DNA of 64,000 bases from Takifugu bimaculatus (Eukaryota; Chordata; Actinopteri; Tetraodontiformes; Tetraodontidae), in the NCBI GenBank assembly GCA_004026145.2, contig CP034975.1, positions 6,584,610 through 6,648,609 of the forward strand, written 5' to 3'. Both the position numbers and the translations under genes were made by a program. The notes under the pieces were generated by a model. The model was not told where the DNA came from and searched no databases. It worked only from the letters and a program-made list of their open reading frames with translations. Below, piece by piece: positions 12,740 through 27,436 of the stretch (its first letter is position 1; each line of letters opens with the position of its first letter).

Positions 12740-13500
12740 GCCTGCACAGCTGGCACGAGCGCGATGGAACCAGAAGTTCGCGTGCGTGCGTGCGTGACTG
12801 GACCGCGCGCGCGCGCGCGCGCCACACCAAGTTCGGGCCCGTGCGCGGTTCCTAACGATGAAGCCGTGCGTGGCTACGGCCTGGAAATGGAAGGGGGGCG
12901 TCAGCGACAGCAGCCCGGCGCGGTTCACTCCTGCCGCGGCTGACCTGTCACGGGAGCTCCGGCGACCGACGCCAGCACCGCCAACAACCGCACGCACCGC
13001 ACGCAACCTTCAGCTGAATCACACTCACCGTCAGCCGAGCGCGGACTCCAGTTCGGGTGGGATATCGGGGCAGAAATGAGGCGGGATGGTGGTCCGGTAC
13101 TCCAGCAGTGCAGCGGCAGCGGCTCCCCCGGTCCTCCTCTCCGAGCCCGGTGCTCCTCCGCTGGGCTGCCGCTCCTCTCGGTCTCGGATTATCTCCCTCC
13201 GCTCCAAACGACCTCCAACCGACAAACAAGCTCTGTTTTTGCCCGCGTGGAAACGACTAGTTTTCCCCCTTCGCGGTCTTCCAGGAGCGTTTGAACAGGC
13301 TGCAACGACAGGAGGGAAGGAACCGAAAAGCAAGCCCCCTCGGTTCGCTCCTCCCTCCGCGGCTGTACAGTAGAGCGGCCCGAGCTCTGCAAACCGTCTA
13401 CCGCTCTCTACAGGAGCGCCACCGCAAAGCACGCACTGTACATGCACAACACATGTCAGCACCGCAAACCCAGCCTCCCGCGCGGCCGGAGCCTCTTCTG
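12740..13500 (-). other. GC-rich block with possible first exon
   Basis: CpG-rich, with a (GC)n run at about 12804-12822. On the minus strand an open stretch reads EIIRDREERQ, then AAALLEYRTTIPPHFCPDIP and PELESAL, and ends at a strong donor, GCTCG|gtgagtgtg, near 13028. No ATG follows the in-frame one at 13462 closely enough to fix a start, and I do not recognise the protein. It could be a coding first exon, a 5' UTR exon or chance. Confidence 0.25.
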
Positions 13501-16500
13501 CTCCTCTTATTTATTTACGAGGAGCCCCCCTCCCTCCCCCGCCTCCCCCCTCCCACCCAATTTGACTCCACCGGAGGACTGAAACAGACTGGTTCCGTTG
13601 TTTTGGACCCAGTCAAGATGCTGCCCGGCTGTGCACATGTCCACTGACACCTGTGCACGCTGTGAGTGATTCAGACTGACCTTCATCCGACCTTCATCCT
13701 CCGCCCTGGCAGAACTTGGGGTCCGTAAACTCCTCCCGGGTTTCCAGCCCGGCACAATAGTGGCACTAATTTGGGGTTTTAAACCTCAAGTGGATCTTCA
13801 CGCCCGCGGCTCGGACTCTCGCCCCTCGTTAAATCTGTGACGCTCGTCCACACGGTGAAGAACCACGTTCACAAATGAGCAACAAGCCAGGCTGAGTATA
13901 AATGCAGAACCCGGACGGCACCGACCCATTTAACATTTAAGTCATTTAAGTCTAAAGAGCTGATGGCTGTTGGGGTGTAAAACTCTAAACGAAGCAGTTG
14001 TTCTTCACGGTGATGATCCGAGAACCTAAAATAACCCGGTGGCACCGAGTTCTGGACTGACTGAAGCTCGCGGGCTGTTCTGGGTCGCTGAGAAGACAAA
14101 CGAGCAAACAAATATTTGTGGTCTGCGTCGTGGCCGTTAGCAGTCGCTAACCTGTCGCCTTCTCTCTCCGACGGCTACAGGGGGTTGGGGCCCGCTTTGG
14201 TGTCGCCTTTGGGTCAGATTGACCTTTAACCTTTAGGAGCCCGGCATAAACCTACTTTTGGATCTAAAGGTTCTTTCCTCTGAGGGAGGTCAGAGGTCAA
14301 CGAGGTCAGGGACGCAGACTCTACATCCTCTAAGTTAATTTATGTAGTATAAACGTAATTAGCGCGTCTGCTGTTGAAGTGGAGAGCCTCGTCGATGGCT
14401 CCCTGTTGCCGGGGCAACAGCGCTTCCGGTTGACCTTGACGTTCAGGTGAGAGTTGGCCAGCCAGACCCTCTAATCCCGCCCGACGGGACGAGGAACGGC
14501 CTGGAAATCCGTCGCCGACCTCAGGAGGGGTGAAGGACTCCGATACCTTTGTGCCGGTCTTCCGCCAGGTGCACGGCGATGCTAATGAGTCCGCCTCTCC
14601 CGCGGACGCCCCCCCGCCGGCCTTTTTTATACGTGGACGTGGACGCGGTCGGCAACACGCGGACCCACCAGCCAACTTCTGATCAGCCCAAACTCGCCTT
14701 TGTGCCACGCCGCCGCCGAAGCTGACTCATCCCCATCATCACAGTGGGACATTAGCATTTCAGGCCTATTTTTCATCCCATCCATCGCTCCCTCTCAAAG
14801 GAGACGCACTTTGAAGTCCCTCAAATCTCATTACGGCTGGCACTCAGTTCAGGCTCAGGCAGATTTCCTTTGGTTTAGCGGCGACGGCGAGGAAATGAGA
14901 GGAGCGAAATCCCCGCGGTGCAGAATCCAAGCGATAGGACGGGCCGGGAGGGAGAGCCTTTGAAACGCCAGCCGGGCTCCTCGGAGGACGCGCACGTTTG
15001 TTTGGGAGTAATGAGGGAGAGTTGGCGTGAAAGGAAAGGCACGAATTAAAATCCGACGCATCCCGAGGACGAGGCGAAGTCGCCGACGCCGCACGTTTGG
15101 CGGTGTGGCGGTCTAAACGTGATCATTTATTCATGCCGGAAGTCTTCCCATCTTTAATAAACCCGCACAGGCCGTTGGAAACTGGACGGGATTATTCTGG
15201 GATGGATCAGAGGGAGAACTTTAGAGAGATGATCTATTTGGGCGAGAAGACGACTTTCACAGGTGCTCTCGGGGAAAACGCTGTAAAAAAAAACAGGTTT
15301 TTCCAGGTGAATTCCCAATGGTGACCTGTTGGTTAGGAGCAGTCAAGGTTCAGGTGACCTGGAAATCCAGACTTTTCTGACCCAGCACAAAAACGGTGCA
15401 AATTCTTGTTAAATTCAGGGGGATTTTAAGGAAACTCTCAAAAACCTTTGTTCTAACGAGCCCAGAGCTCTTTCGCTTTGGCCTCTTCAGTAAGATGGAG
15501 CCTTTTTTTGCGTGACGGACGTTTATAATGGATGAAAAAGCCTGTTTGAGCAGCAACCCGGCTCTCCGGCGGGGGCCCGGGCTGCAGGAACAATCGTCCA
15601 GAGTGAAAACCTGACTGTAAAGGAAGACAACACGCTTGTTATCCCAGACTCCAGCCTGATCCCTGTTTCTGCCAACGCTTGGGGATGAAATAGCAGTAAT
15701 CTGAAGAGCAGGTAATGGAAACTCCATTTAAATGAAGAGGAGAAGTGAAGCCCCGGAGGTAATCTGACAATCCTCATCCGTCTGTAATCAAAAACCTTTT
15801 TCTGGGAGGAAATTGACGCCTGGTTTGAACATCGGGAAGATTTGAGAGGCCGATAATGGAGAATCCGGCGGCGCCTGGCTGTTTGGGCTGTCTTATGCTA
15901 TTACTGTTGGTCAGTGTGGAAACGCTCCTGCGGGATGCAGACATTTGTAAAAGCGGGAGAAATCCTTCCTTCTTCAGAGCTGCACGTGTCTCCCGAGCAC
16001 GACGGCTCATAGAGCTGATGGAAGTAACGTCAGGCCACTGAACTCAGGCTGTGTGGACAGTCGTCTCCATGGTGATCCACACACACAATAAGAAACCGGT
16101 TCTTCTTGATATACAGCCTGAAGTCCCCCCGCTTACATCTGAAATGGCTCGGACCTGCGAAATCTCACACATAAAGGTGCTAAACGTGACACATTTCGGG
16201 TCGGATCCAATCATTCCTCACATTTGTTGGAACGTCTTGATGTATTTTAGCTCCGGCGCTGCTCTGCATACTAATGCTGCGCTCATTTATCCTCCAGTCG
16301 GCAGATTCCCTCGGCTTCCACCTTTCTTCTCCTGCCAAGCGGAGCGCCGTCTAATATGCCGGCTGAGTCGGTGAATGTGACAGGTGGGGCGGGAACGTGA
16401 CGGAACCTCGTGAGTGAGTGGTTCTAGGCACGAGGGGTTCCGTCTGTGGCTCCGCTCATCCTGTGGGCTCCCACTACTTCTTCATTATCTGTTTGAGAAC

Positions 16501-16578
16501 TTCAGTTTGAAGGCGTGAGTTTGGGATGTAAAGAGGGTGTGAAGGAGTGGGGGATGAGCAGCGAGTGTGTGTGTGTGT

Positions 16579-16612
<34 letters not shown>

Positions 16613-16744
16613 AGTAGTGGGTTCATTTCCCTCTGCAGGGTCTGAATTCCGAACACAACCTGAGCTCCTGGCTAGACTCACAGACCTCTGTGTCCAGCAG
16701 AAACACCCACACACGCCAATAATCTGCTGGCGAGGCAGCACCAA

Positions 16745-16797
<53 letters not shown>

Positions 16798-19700
16798 TGG
16801 GGGGCTAAAGAACTACAAAGCGTTCACTTCACCCCTCCCCTGGAAGCACATCTTTACATTCACACCGTCATTTTGGACAATTTAACAAAGGATTAAACAC
16901 AAAAGCCCAACGTGTGACTGGAACGTCCTGAAATTAAAGCCCAGGACGACTAAAACGTATCGTATTATCAGGAATTTCCCTTTTTAATCGGCTCAGCGCA
17001 GCACGGCCGTGTCCAAAACACACTTGACAGAGATGAAGGGACAACTTGACCAGCGGGGCTCCCGAAGCCTCCATACAGCTGCGTTTGTGTTTACAGGCGG
17101 CTAATGAGCGGCGCGGCGTTGTTCCCCAGCTGACGGTGCCTGCTTCGGGATCCACGGCTGCAGAGCCGGTCCACCTCCACCCTCAGGAGGAAGCTGATCA
17201 ACAGAGGAAACGGTGAGAAGAGGCGCGCTGGGGGTGTGACTACCCTCCATTTGAGGGATGGCAACAGGCTGATGAAACTCTAGATTCATGGAGCGAGGGT
17301 GAAGAAAGAAATGGATCAGCACCGCAGTGATCCCAGCCGGGACCATTCCAGGCTTCCTCTGCTTCCTGTGGGCAGCATGTCTACTCCTGACCCCAAACGG
17401 ATCCCCACTGGAGAACGAGGACGCCGGCTGAGGGGCCACATGAACCACCTGAACCACCTGTCAGGAGGTCCTCCTCTCCTAAACACCTAAAGCGAACTCC
17501 AAACGTCTCGGATTGGAACGGCCAGGTGAGCCGGTAAACATCGTTAAGACGCGGCTGCAGCATAATCACCCTCTTCCCCGCTGAAACGCCGAGCTCTCCA
17601 CATAATGACGGCGCCGCTCTCCCTCTGATGGAGCTTCCTGTGCTCCGCCATGCCCCGAAGAAGCCCGCGTGTTGTGGATAATCGAACATCTACAGGCGTC
17701 CTGATTGCGAAGGCCGTGCAAGACGGGCACGAAACAGCCCCACAAATGGCTGCAGCCCCGTCTATTACCCACTAATGTCTGCGGAGATGAATGCAGGAGC
17801 AGAAGATTGAACCCGTGAAGCGGGTGGAGGTGAAGCCTGAAGAGATCAAAGCCGGTAGACGCAGAGCCGACGGTGCTCTGGTGAACCGACCGCTCAGAAA
17901 CATCAGGGCAGGGATGGTGCCAACTGGCCCCGGATCAGATCGGGATCTGAACCAGAACAAAGCCCGCGGCTTCACCGGAGCGTCTCCAGCCGTCGGCGTC
18001 TCCGGCGTGTCCTCCTCTAACACCAAAGCGGCACTGATGATTCCAGCGGTCGCTATTGATCTTCGGACGCGGCCAGTCGATGGATGATTCCAACGAGGGC
18101 CACGTGGGATGGATCGATGCGTTGACCGCCGACCGGCCCCCGCAGACACACAAGTTATTCTCTTTGAATCAGGCGGTGAAATATAGATCAGGTTCAAAGA
18201 CTGTCGCCACCGGAGGAGCTGGTGGCGCCCTCTGTGTTTATGGAGAACCGGAGCATCCGGAGTGAGGAACGCTGGGAATTGATGACAAACGGCGTCCTGC
18301 AGCAGCGGCAGGAAGCAGCGGCGGTGCGGCGGGACGCATTATCTCCTCCACCATTAAATATTAAAGAGGGACCCACCTTATCGTCCACTGGAAAGGGGAA
18401 CGTCGCAGGAACAGATTGTGTCAAGCATCGGATTAAAGGGAATGTCAAAGGACTAAAAAAAATATCTAGTTGATGTTTTTCTGACTTTTATTACAGGAAT
18501 CTGTGTGTGTGTGTGTGTGTGGGGGGGGATCAACCAGAGCGACCGTCATGGCGTCCGTGTGTGTGGTGCATCATGTGACCACTCGCAGCCTCCAGAGCAT
18601 TACAGGGGGGGGGGCAGAGAGTGGAGGAGCGATAGAGGGAGGGAGAGATGGTTGTACAAGAACAACAACGCAGAAGTGGAGTGGAAGATTTGTCCTCTTA
18701 TATGCTGCTGATGATGATAATGCCTCACCGCGTTTTCTCCACATGAATAATTTGTGAATCCCAACAACAACAACAACAACAACGATGATCTGATGTTGCT
18801 GCGGAACGAATCCAAAGAAGGAAGACGGAGCGAAGAAGGACAGACGCACATAAAGGCTCATTTGTGTAAAATATTAATCCGCAGGGTTACGAGACGCTCG
18901 CTGACGCCTCGCGAACTCTGACCTTCTCGGGTTCAGCGGGTCTACGTGACCTTCCCGACCCGCTGCTCCAACCAGCTGACCTCTAGCTGACCCCTCTGCA
19001 TGTTCTCCGCATCCCACAATGCACTGCGGAGGGAGCACAACCATGTGATCAGGGATTCAAAGCATTTAAAGCGGCTCTGTGACGCACCTGAGCCTCCTGC
19101 ACGGCGGCTCCAGTGGAGGTCAAAGGGTCAAACGGCGCTCTGTCTTCAACCTCTCAGGTGCGTCCTCATCCCTGGGAGAATGCGGCACCGTTTGTCCTCT
19201 CATTTCAGCATTCCGTGGGCGGTGTTGGGGGAGGCGCAGCTGCAGGAAGGGCCCATTTGTTCTGGCTGAATAAGCGATTGGTTGCAGCCTGGTGTGCCAC
19301 ATTCGAGCGGGTTCTTCAGCAGAGTCGTGCCAGCAGCTGGGCGAGCAGCAGCTCTACGTTAGCGGGAACGAGGAGGGAATGACCCTCAAAGGTTTACGTG
19401 GGACTTTTCCTTTCAAACATGCAGAATTCACTGCTAATGGACAAATAAAGCTGTTATTTTTATCCCCCAAAGCTAAATTTTCCCTTCTTAAAATGAGCCG
19501 TGTCCTTCTGCCTATTTCTCCGTATTCATTATTCCCAGCCCCGGAGACATCGACACCACCAGGAAGCACATTTGGAATTCCAAATATCACAGTTGTAGTT
19601 GCTAATTTGGCTTCCTCGGCAGGGAGTCGCCTCCAGGGGAGCTGCTCCGTTTCTTTCTCAGGCCTAGATGATCAAAAACTCACAGGCCGGATCCCGAGGA

Positions 19701-20605
19701 GATCCTGGAGGTCAGGCCCGACGCTGACGCATCACGCTCACCTGTAGAACATGAGGAATCCAGGTAGAATCCAAATAGAACTGCCTGCATGGCTTCTTAT
19801 CCGGTGTGTTTCCCGTTTCCATGCGTCTCCTTGACAACATTGTCTAAGAGAAAAAGAATATGAGAGCTTAATTTTGAGCCGCGATGGACGATTTAAAATA
19901 TAAAGCATAACTCTGCGACAGATGGCAACGACTGCGTCGCCGGCAGGAATAATGGTGGGTCATTTTTCTGGTGCCGCTGCAACAAAAACACGTCCAATCC
20001 AGGGAAGAAGGATGTGACTTTTCCTCTGGGATTGATGAGAATTCGGCCATATTTCCTGGAAGTGTCGAGCATACCGTTAAAAAAGCACGAGGCTGTTTCC
20101 CTCTGGGAGGACGGCGGCGCGCTTCATCTTCCTCGGCTGTAATCGGAATTCTACACAGCAGAACGACGCGTTCTTTTGAATCGGGAATGAGCCTGTTAGC
20201 GTCCGCGCGGCGCTTCACCCTCTGAAAAGTGTCTCCGATCGCGGCGCATCTCTTTAAACCAGGTCCTTTTCATCTCGCTCACATCAGCACTCAGTCAGAA
20301 CTTAAACTCATGAAAGAAGAGTCAAAACAAATCACTGATGTCCAAAAGTCCCCGAGGAGGAAGTTAAGAGGCTGATTTGCCTCAGTTTACTGGCCTGTTG
20401 GGCATCACCCCTCAAACTCCTCGCTAGGAGCAGCAGAACCTGGATTATTGTGATTTAAGAACATCCATAGTCCGATGGCAACACCTTGATTTAATGGGTC
20501 TGGATCACCGACGAATCAATGTGGCAGGAAGTTACAATTTTACCAACGAAAACAATCAATTCCACACCAACGGCTGCAGGAAGAAACTCAGAGGGTTGTA
20601 ACTGA

Positions 20606-20620
20606 CCAGCAGGGGGCGAC
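20606..20620 (+). promoter_or_regulatory. CTCF-like motif, forward
   Basis: CCAGCAGGGGGCGAC matches the CTCF core CCASYAGRKGGCRS at all but one position. Confidence 0.5.
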
Positions 20621-23600
20621 ACTATTTTCTGAGGGTACAAAACGTCTGATAAATCACTTTGGTGTCTCTCAGTGGACACAAGCTCATATCAACGTCCAGT
20701 TCCGATGTGCACAGACGTATAAATCCTTCTCAGTCCGTCCACATCCTGATGAAGACGGAGCTAACGTCACCATCAGGTCCGAGGTCCTGTCAATCAAAAT
20801 GAACTTATTTATGCAAAACATGTATGAAGGCTGAAAAATAACCCTGGATGAATGAAACCAGAGGCCGAACACGGAGAACATCATGCGGTTCAGTGCCGAT
20901 TTCCTGATCTTTCGAATATCAGCAGCTTATTATGGTGCGATTCTTCCCTCACAGCTTGAGTCGGGAGCGGTTTGGGTCACCGTCGAAGGAAAACATCGAA
21001 CCCGACCATCAGGACGCCTGTGACAAAAAACCATGAGCAGCACCAGTCAGACGTTAGCGGAAGATTGCATCTTTTCCCCGACAGTCATTAGAAAATGGTG
21101 GTTCTTGTGTTGGGCTGCAGGTGGGAGGATTAAATCCGGCGAGGAGATGAGAAGAGAATGAGAGCGAGGCTCTTATTAAGGCCTCGCCGTCCGGCGGATT
21201 ACTGGCATCCACGAAGCTGTCGCATCAGAGCAGCAGCTGGAGGACAAGACACCCGAGGACAGCTGCATCAAAGACAGGGGAGTGGCGCCGTCCACCGCGA
21301 GAGGGTCCGCACGCGCCGCGAGCCCCCGCCGGCCGCGCTGCAGAGCTTTCCTGGGAACCTGGGCCGCCAGCTCTGGGCTGACATTTCACGCAGCAGCGGG
21401 CTAAAGCCCGGGGATGAATTCAGAGGCTCCCTGACTGAGAAGGTCTTAAAAAATGCAAACCCCATCAAAGAGACGCGCTCGTGTGAGGACGCAGCTGCTT
21501 CCGACTGCGAGCTGCTTCCTTCTCTCCTGGCCTTGATGTCAACCCTCCCAGTTTTCATTTATTCAAAAGCTCTCTCATTCCCCCCAAAAATACTTTAACA
21601 GGTTTTTTTTTTGAGGAACATAATTAAGCTCCGACTTACTTTAAAGTGGAGTAGTTGAGGCCAGTGTCCACTTTTATGGATTTTCATTTAAAGACGAGGT
21701 AACATGCGGATCTTTGAAGGCTCGATTTAGAAACATCCATTCAGGCTATAGAAGCTAGCCACAGGCAGGCGGGAGCTAATTGGCTGCCAGGCTGGTGGGT
21801 TCTGGGCCTGAACCTCGTCCCGGTCACAAACGTGCGGCGTGGAAGCCGTTGCTATGTGAACAGGTGCGGATGGAAATGCGGGGCAGGTTCAGAGTCATAA
21901 TCAGTCAATTAAAATTCTGTCAGCAAAAGAACAAATCTGGGAGAAACGGGAGGACGGCGCCTGGAACCGTCCCGTCGTTCTACCTTAATTATCTGGGAGA
22001 AGCGCGGGAAGCAGCTGCCAGCGGGGACTGGGTCATCGCCGCGCGTCGTCGAGGAAAGACTTGGGAGCAAAGCTGCCAAAAAAGCCTGGGAGGAGCAAAG
22101 ACACCACAAACACACGTGTGATCATCTCACTTTTAATTGGTTTCATGAAAATATTCCCTGTTCGGGAATCCCGGAGAGCAGGTTGTTTTCCCCCGGAGGA
22201 GCCTGGGCCTACTCGGGGTTTCTTCCTGTTTAAAGGGAGTTTTTCGCTGTTCAGTCTGGGTGCCATCCAGGCCCAGAGTGGACATTTCTTCATCCACCGC
22301 CCGCCTTTTTATCCATATTTGGGTTTCCAGAACCTCCAGAACCACAGCCAAGTCCCCGGCTCCATACGGCCCTTTTATCCAGTCGAGTGTGGCCGGAGCC
22401 CCTTCTGCAGTTTGTATTGGTCCAATACTTTACCTTCATCTGCACGAGGCCAGACCCTCTGAATAAATGTATACGTGCACGGAGCGCTTGGAGCGCCGCT
22501 GAAAGGCGTGTGTGCTCGCCGCCATCGAGCTGCCAGCCTCCATGAGCGTCGCTGTCAGCACTCCGCATTAAAAGCCTTCACCATGAAGGGTGGTGGCTCC
22601 AGCAGAACCCACCGGGACATCGTGACAGACGCTAGCACTGTCTGTGGATGCTGGACCCGCTTCTCCAAGGGGGATAAAGCGCACGCATGCCGACGCTGCT
22701 AACGGCTAACGGCTAACACCGGTGGGCAGCGAGACATTAAACAGGCCACGTGTTGAGCCTCACAGATGAGTGAGCATCCGCTCCACCATGACCTAAATGA
22801 CATCTGTCAGGAAGCAAATGCAAAAGGATGTCAAAGCAGCGTGGGAGAAGGAGGGCGCACGGCGTTTAACTCTGAGGGAGCGGCGGTGGCGCCGTCAGCG
22901 TCAGATTCCCAGAAAGGTTTTTCCACATATTCCAGAACGACAGGTCGGTTCCTGTCAAGGAAAGATGATGTACAGCTGCTCGTGCTGGAACTAAGAACAT
23001 TTGGGTTTGTCCGTAACAAAAAAAAAACCCTATTTTATTGATGTTCTGGTTCTTATCTGATGACGGGTCAGATGCGCTGTCAGGGCGTCTCCTTGAACCC
23101 AAACTGAGTCGTATCGTGTGCACACGCGTGTGGATACCAGAGGCAGGAGGAGGACCTGCAGATGCAGCAGCAGAGAACCAGTCAGAGCTTCTTCAGCCCT
23201 TTTCATCCCTCTCCTCCGTTCTGATCCGCTTCTCAAACAAACGCTTAATCTCAGAGGAAACGCGCACAAACGGCACAAAGTCGGACTGAGCGGAGCGCGG
23301 AATTCTAATCAGCGGCGCACAATTCAATATGCAGGGAGGTGTTTCTCGGAAGCGAGCGTCTCTTTGCTCAGAATAATGAATTGGCGTCCGCACGTCGGCC
23401 AACGGAGGTTCTGTCGTCCACCAAAGCCAATTTGGAGGAGAACAAACGATGCACAGGCTCGGTGCTGGATGTCAAAACCCGCATCGCTTGTTGTCTGCAA
23501 GTGATTCTTTCCATGCTAATGAGCTGGGAGTGGAGGGGATAAAGAAGTCCTCCGGTGTTCCAGAAGACAGCGGATCAATGAGCACCTTGTGGAAGTGGCT

Positions 23601-25825
23601 CACCGGCGGCGCTCCGCGTCATCACCCCGGAGCAAAGTGCCGAGCTAATGGGGGCGACCGCTCCAGAATGGACAAGGAGACGCGGCTCCACTCAAGTGGC
23701 CCGTTAGCCTCCAGTCCATTTCACCTCATTGATCCGCTCGGACCGTATCTAAGAAATATGACGGAGGGGCCGATTCCCTAATGGGAGCAGAGGAACCGCG
23801 GTGATGTATGCCCGACTGGCGGACGGCCCACTCGTCTCCTCGCCGTCAGCTAATCGCTGCTCCAGCCTCGTTCATGACTAATAGGCGGCGTGTGCGTCTT
23901 CCCCTAGTCGCCATACATACATCCCCCCCCCAGCCCTCCCAGGACCTTCGCTGAGTGCTGTGTGGTTGCCACTAAGTGTTGCATTCCTGATCAGAGCCTT
24001 ATCAGTGTTTGGTTCACAAAGCACCTCGATTCGTAGTCAAGGACACGCTGCCCACCGCTATATATTAACTGCATTTGGACAGGGCTGCAGGATTTATCGA
24101 CACGGATAGAAGAGGTAATATCCACCTCAGCCGAATGGGGATGTAACAGGAAACTGGCTCCGCCAGCTACTGATGCTATCGCGACACAATATTGAAAAAG
24201 CTGCTAGATTAGATCAGACCAATCAGTCATCGAGAAAGGTCATAATTTCTTCTCCAGCAGACAAATGCCCGCGAGCGCGGAGCCGACCAGATAAATGATA
24301 TTAAAGTCAAGTTATTAAAAACGCAGCGGCATAATCAAGTGAGCTTTAACTCAGCGGAGGGAGAGAATCAGGCGTCGCGCCTGTGAATTTATGTTGATTT
24401 GGTCCCAATTTGAACCCCTAATGAAGCCGAGGCCACCAAAAGAGACCGACCATCTTCTTTATTTGCGGCTTTTGGGCCGTTCCTGCTGCGTCCGGAAGTC
24501 TTCAATCAAAAACTGCGACTTTAGAGGGTAAAACATGCAAATGTTAAACTCATCAGTCCTGCTCCTGACATCAGCTGTTAGAGCCAATCCAAACGTGTCG
24601 CGTTCTGCAGCTCCAGACGGGACCAGGCAGGTTTTCCAGGGTTAAATACAGTATTTTTAGTCAGCGGGCCAACAGCGAACCAACTTTTCTATCACCTCGC
24701 ACTGTTGTGATCTCCAGAAATGGCAGGACACCAGCAACACTGACAACAGGAGTAAACAAATGCAACATGAATGTGTGTGGTTTGTGTGTGTTCTCCAGAC
24801 CTCCGGGGGAGAGCATCTGCCAACGTGGCACGTTGGTTGTGGGTGACGCCGAACCGGCTCCGACTGGTTCCTCACAAATGAGCCAAACATCCATCTTAAA
24901 GCCAACAAAGAGGAGGGAATAAAAGAAAAAGGACGCGTCGGAGAGGGGGGGCAGAAGAACGTCGCTCCTTTCAAACTGAAAATGTGGTCAAGTCTCCGAT
25001 TTCCGTGAAACAGTTTCGACGGCTCCGTTCGTAATGTTGTGATGCTTTTTAATGGATCTTTTGCTGACGTAAGAAACCACATTCAAACCGCTCTCCTTTG
25101 TCTTCTCCAACACACTTCATAGCCCTCGTGGGTTTGATTTCCCCCTCAGCAGCCAAGCTAAACTGAGCAGAACATCCCGCCTCAGATGGTATTTCCACAT
25201 GTTAAATGCTGTACGAGGATGAGCTGCCAAAAATGTATTTTTCTAGTTTCCAGTTACTGGAACAGACTAAAATGGTGGAAAAGGATATTTAAAAACAACA
25301 ACGAGCGCACCTCTGTGGATTGACCTGTAAATAAGGGGAAAGAAAACAAGAGAAAAGTGTCCTGACAGATAACAAATGTAACAGATTCTACATGAATTCA
25401 TTTAATTTAAATTCCGCCAACAGCTTATTGACCGCAGCTGACCTGAGGGAGCAGCTAACAACGCCATCGGCTAACGGCGTCTGCAGGAGAAATGTGATGA
25501 TTCCTGCTCATGGGATGAAGAACCTTCTTCAGAGCGTCAGCCTCTGGCAGCAGCTGGGGGGGGGGGGGGGGGGGGTCCTGATGATGGAACAGCATGCAAA
25601 TGATAGGATCAGCAATCAACACAATTAACGAGTGGAAAATGAGGATTTGCTCAGTGACACTAAAGAAATTGTTTACATTCAGGAGCGTGTTGAGAGATTA
25701 TCGCAGCAATTAGCTGATGAGTCTGATAAAAGGGAGGATTGCAATCTGTGACGGATGAGGGGCGCGAACGCCACGGAAACGCTGCTGCCATGATGGAAAA
25801 GAGACGGTGGGTGAAGAAAGGGCGG

Positions 25826-25996
25826 GAACTCACCAGCAAAGGTCAGGAGGTCAAACTAGCAGCACTCACGTCTTCAATAGGAACAGGAACTCACCAGCAA
25901 AGGTCAGGAGGTCAAACTAGCAGCACTCACGTCTTCAATAGGAACAGGAACTCACCAGCAAAGGTCAGGAGGTCAAACTAGCAGCACTCACGTCTT
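25826..25996. repeat. 61-bp tandem repeat, three copies
   Basis: The unit gaactcaccagcaaaggtca... begins at 25826, 25887 and 25948, with almost no differences between copies. Confidence 0.95.
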
Positions 25997-26047
25997 TGAG
26001 TCATTGTTGAAGCGTTTGTACATGATGCACCTTAAGAAAGGTGTGAC

Positions 26048-26353
26048 CGGTTATTGTTAACATGTTGACTGGTTATTGTTAACATGTTGACTGGTTATTT
26101 ATTAACATGTTGACTGGTTATTGTTTACATGTTGACAGGTTATAGTTAAATGTTAACATGTTGACCGGTTATTGTTAACATGTTGACAGATTATTGTGAA
26201 CAGATTATTGTTAACATGTTGACTGGTTATAATAAACACGTTGACCGGTTATTGTTAACATGTTGACCGGTTATTGTTAACATGTTGACAGATTATTGCC
26301 AACAGATTATAGTTTACATGTTGAGTGGTTATAGTTAAATGTTGACATGTTGG
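26048..26353. repeat. about 22-bp minisatellite (gttattgttaacatgttgac)
   Basis: Around a dozen variable copies, each containing palindromic gttaac and acatgt cores. Confidence 0.93.
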
Positions 26354-26712
26354 GTGGGTCAGCACAGTGCAAATGGCAAAACTACTGGGCCAGTTCCTTA
26401 ACTGGTTAAACTGGGGCAGAGAGGATAAATGGACTGTTCATACTGGGACAGCGGCGCTGCTGTAAATGGGAACAGTGGGATCAGAACCTTTGCTGCATCG
26501 ATCCATCAAGAATCAATAATCAGTGATTTCTGGGCGACTGATTCCTCCTCCCATCGATTCAGACGCTGCAGACGGAAGATTTGCATTGTGCTGGTTTCAT
26601 CACATCATCGACACTCCAGGACACGTTGTCCCCTCGTTCTGTGTTCTCATTGTCAGCCCCCCCCCCGCAGCTCTCATGAAGTCGTAATGAAACACGACAG
26701 AAGGTAACACCG

Positions 26713-26746
<34 letters not shown>

Positions 26747-27436
26747 TAAACAGGGAAACAATTGTTCTGACCGTCCTTGGAAAAAGAAAAGGCGAAAACA
26801 AACGCACAAAGCCTGCAACAACACTTATGAAGCGAGGAACTGCAGAAGCAGCTAATTAGGTCGGTCTCTAAACTCATGGAGGGTTTTATTCATGATTACA
26901 TCCTCATCCTGGAACCGCAGTGACCAGCAAATGATATGAACTGGCTGCTGTCATGATCTAAATGATAAGAGTTATGATGGTCTGACTCCGCCCACCTGAA
27001 GACGCCACGGTGTCTCCGTCACAGGGACACATTTGGACAGCTTCAGGGTCTCAGCGCTGCTGGTTCCACTGGGCTTCAAAGACTGTTTGAATGCTTATAT
27101 CCAAATTTAATCAACGTGCGGGTTTCCAAGGGGACTGAATCAGCTCAACCCTTCAAATCCAATCTCGAAATATTCAGCAGGTTGATCTTTTAGCCCCAAT
27201 TTAACAGGAAGTCACAGACGTAACCAGCTTTAAGTCAAGCAAAAGTCATATTACAGATGTCTGAGGAGGATGTGAAGGTGTTTGTGTGCACGACAGCAGA
27301 CACAAACCCAAAACCTGGTAGAAGAAAAGAACCAACTCGGGAATCGAACCGAACTCCAACTACAAGCAGAAACGAATAAAATGACCAAGCAACAGTTCAA
27401 CACCTGGAACACCTGAATTGATGGAACCAGAGGTAC

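Larger units (their letters stand above)
13500..27400. other. gene-poor stretch left of ormdl3
   Basis: No coding exon recognised. Contents seen are GT tracts (16565-16608, 16749-16796), (CAA)n at 18760-18784, a CTCF-like site (20606-20620), a poly-G run (25556-25574), two tandem repeat arrays (25826-26353) and a CA run at 26715-26744. Confidence 0.65.

Noticed and set aside
18223..18236. CTCF motif TGGCGCCCTCTGTG
   Set aside because: Only the AGAGGGCGCC half matches; the CCA part is absent at the right spacing.
25826..26353. CRISPR-like array
   Set aside because: Eukaryotic sequence; units are directly abutting tandem repeats without unique spacers.
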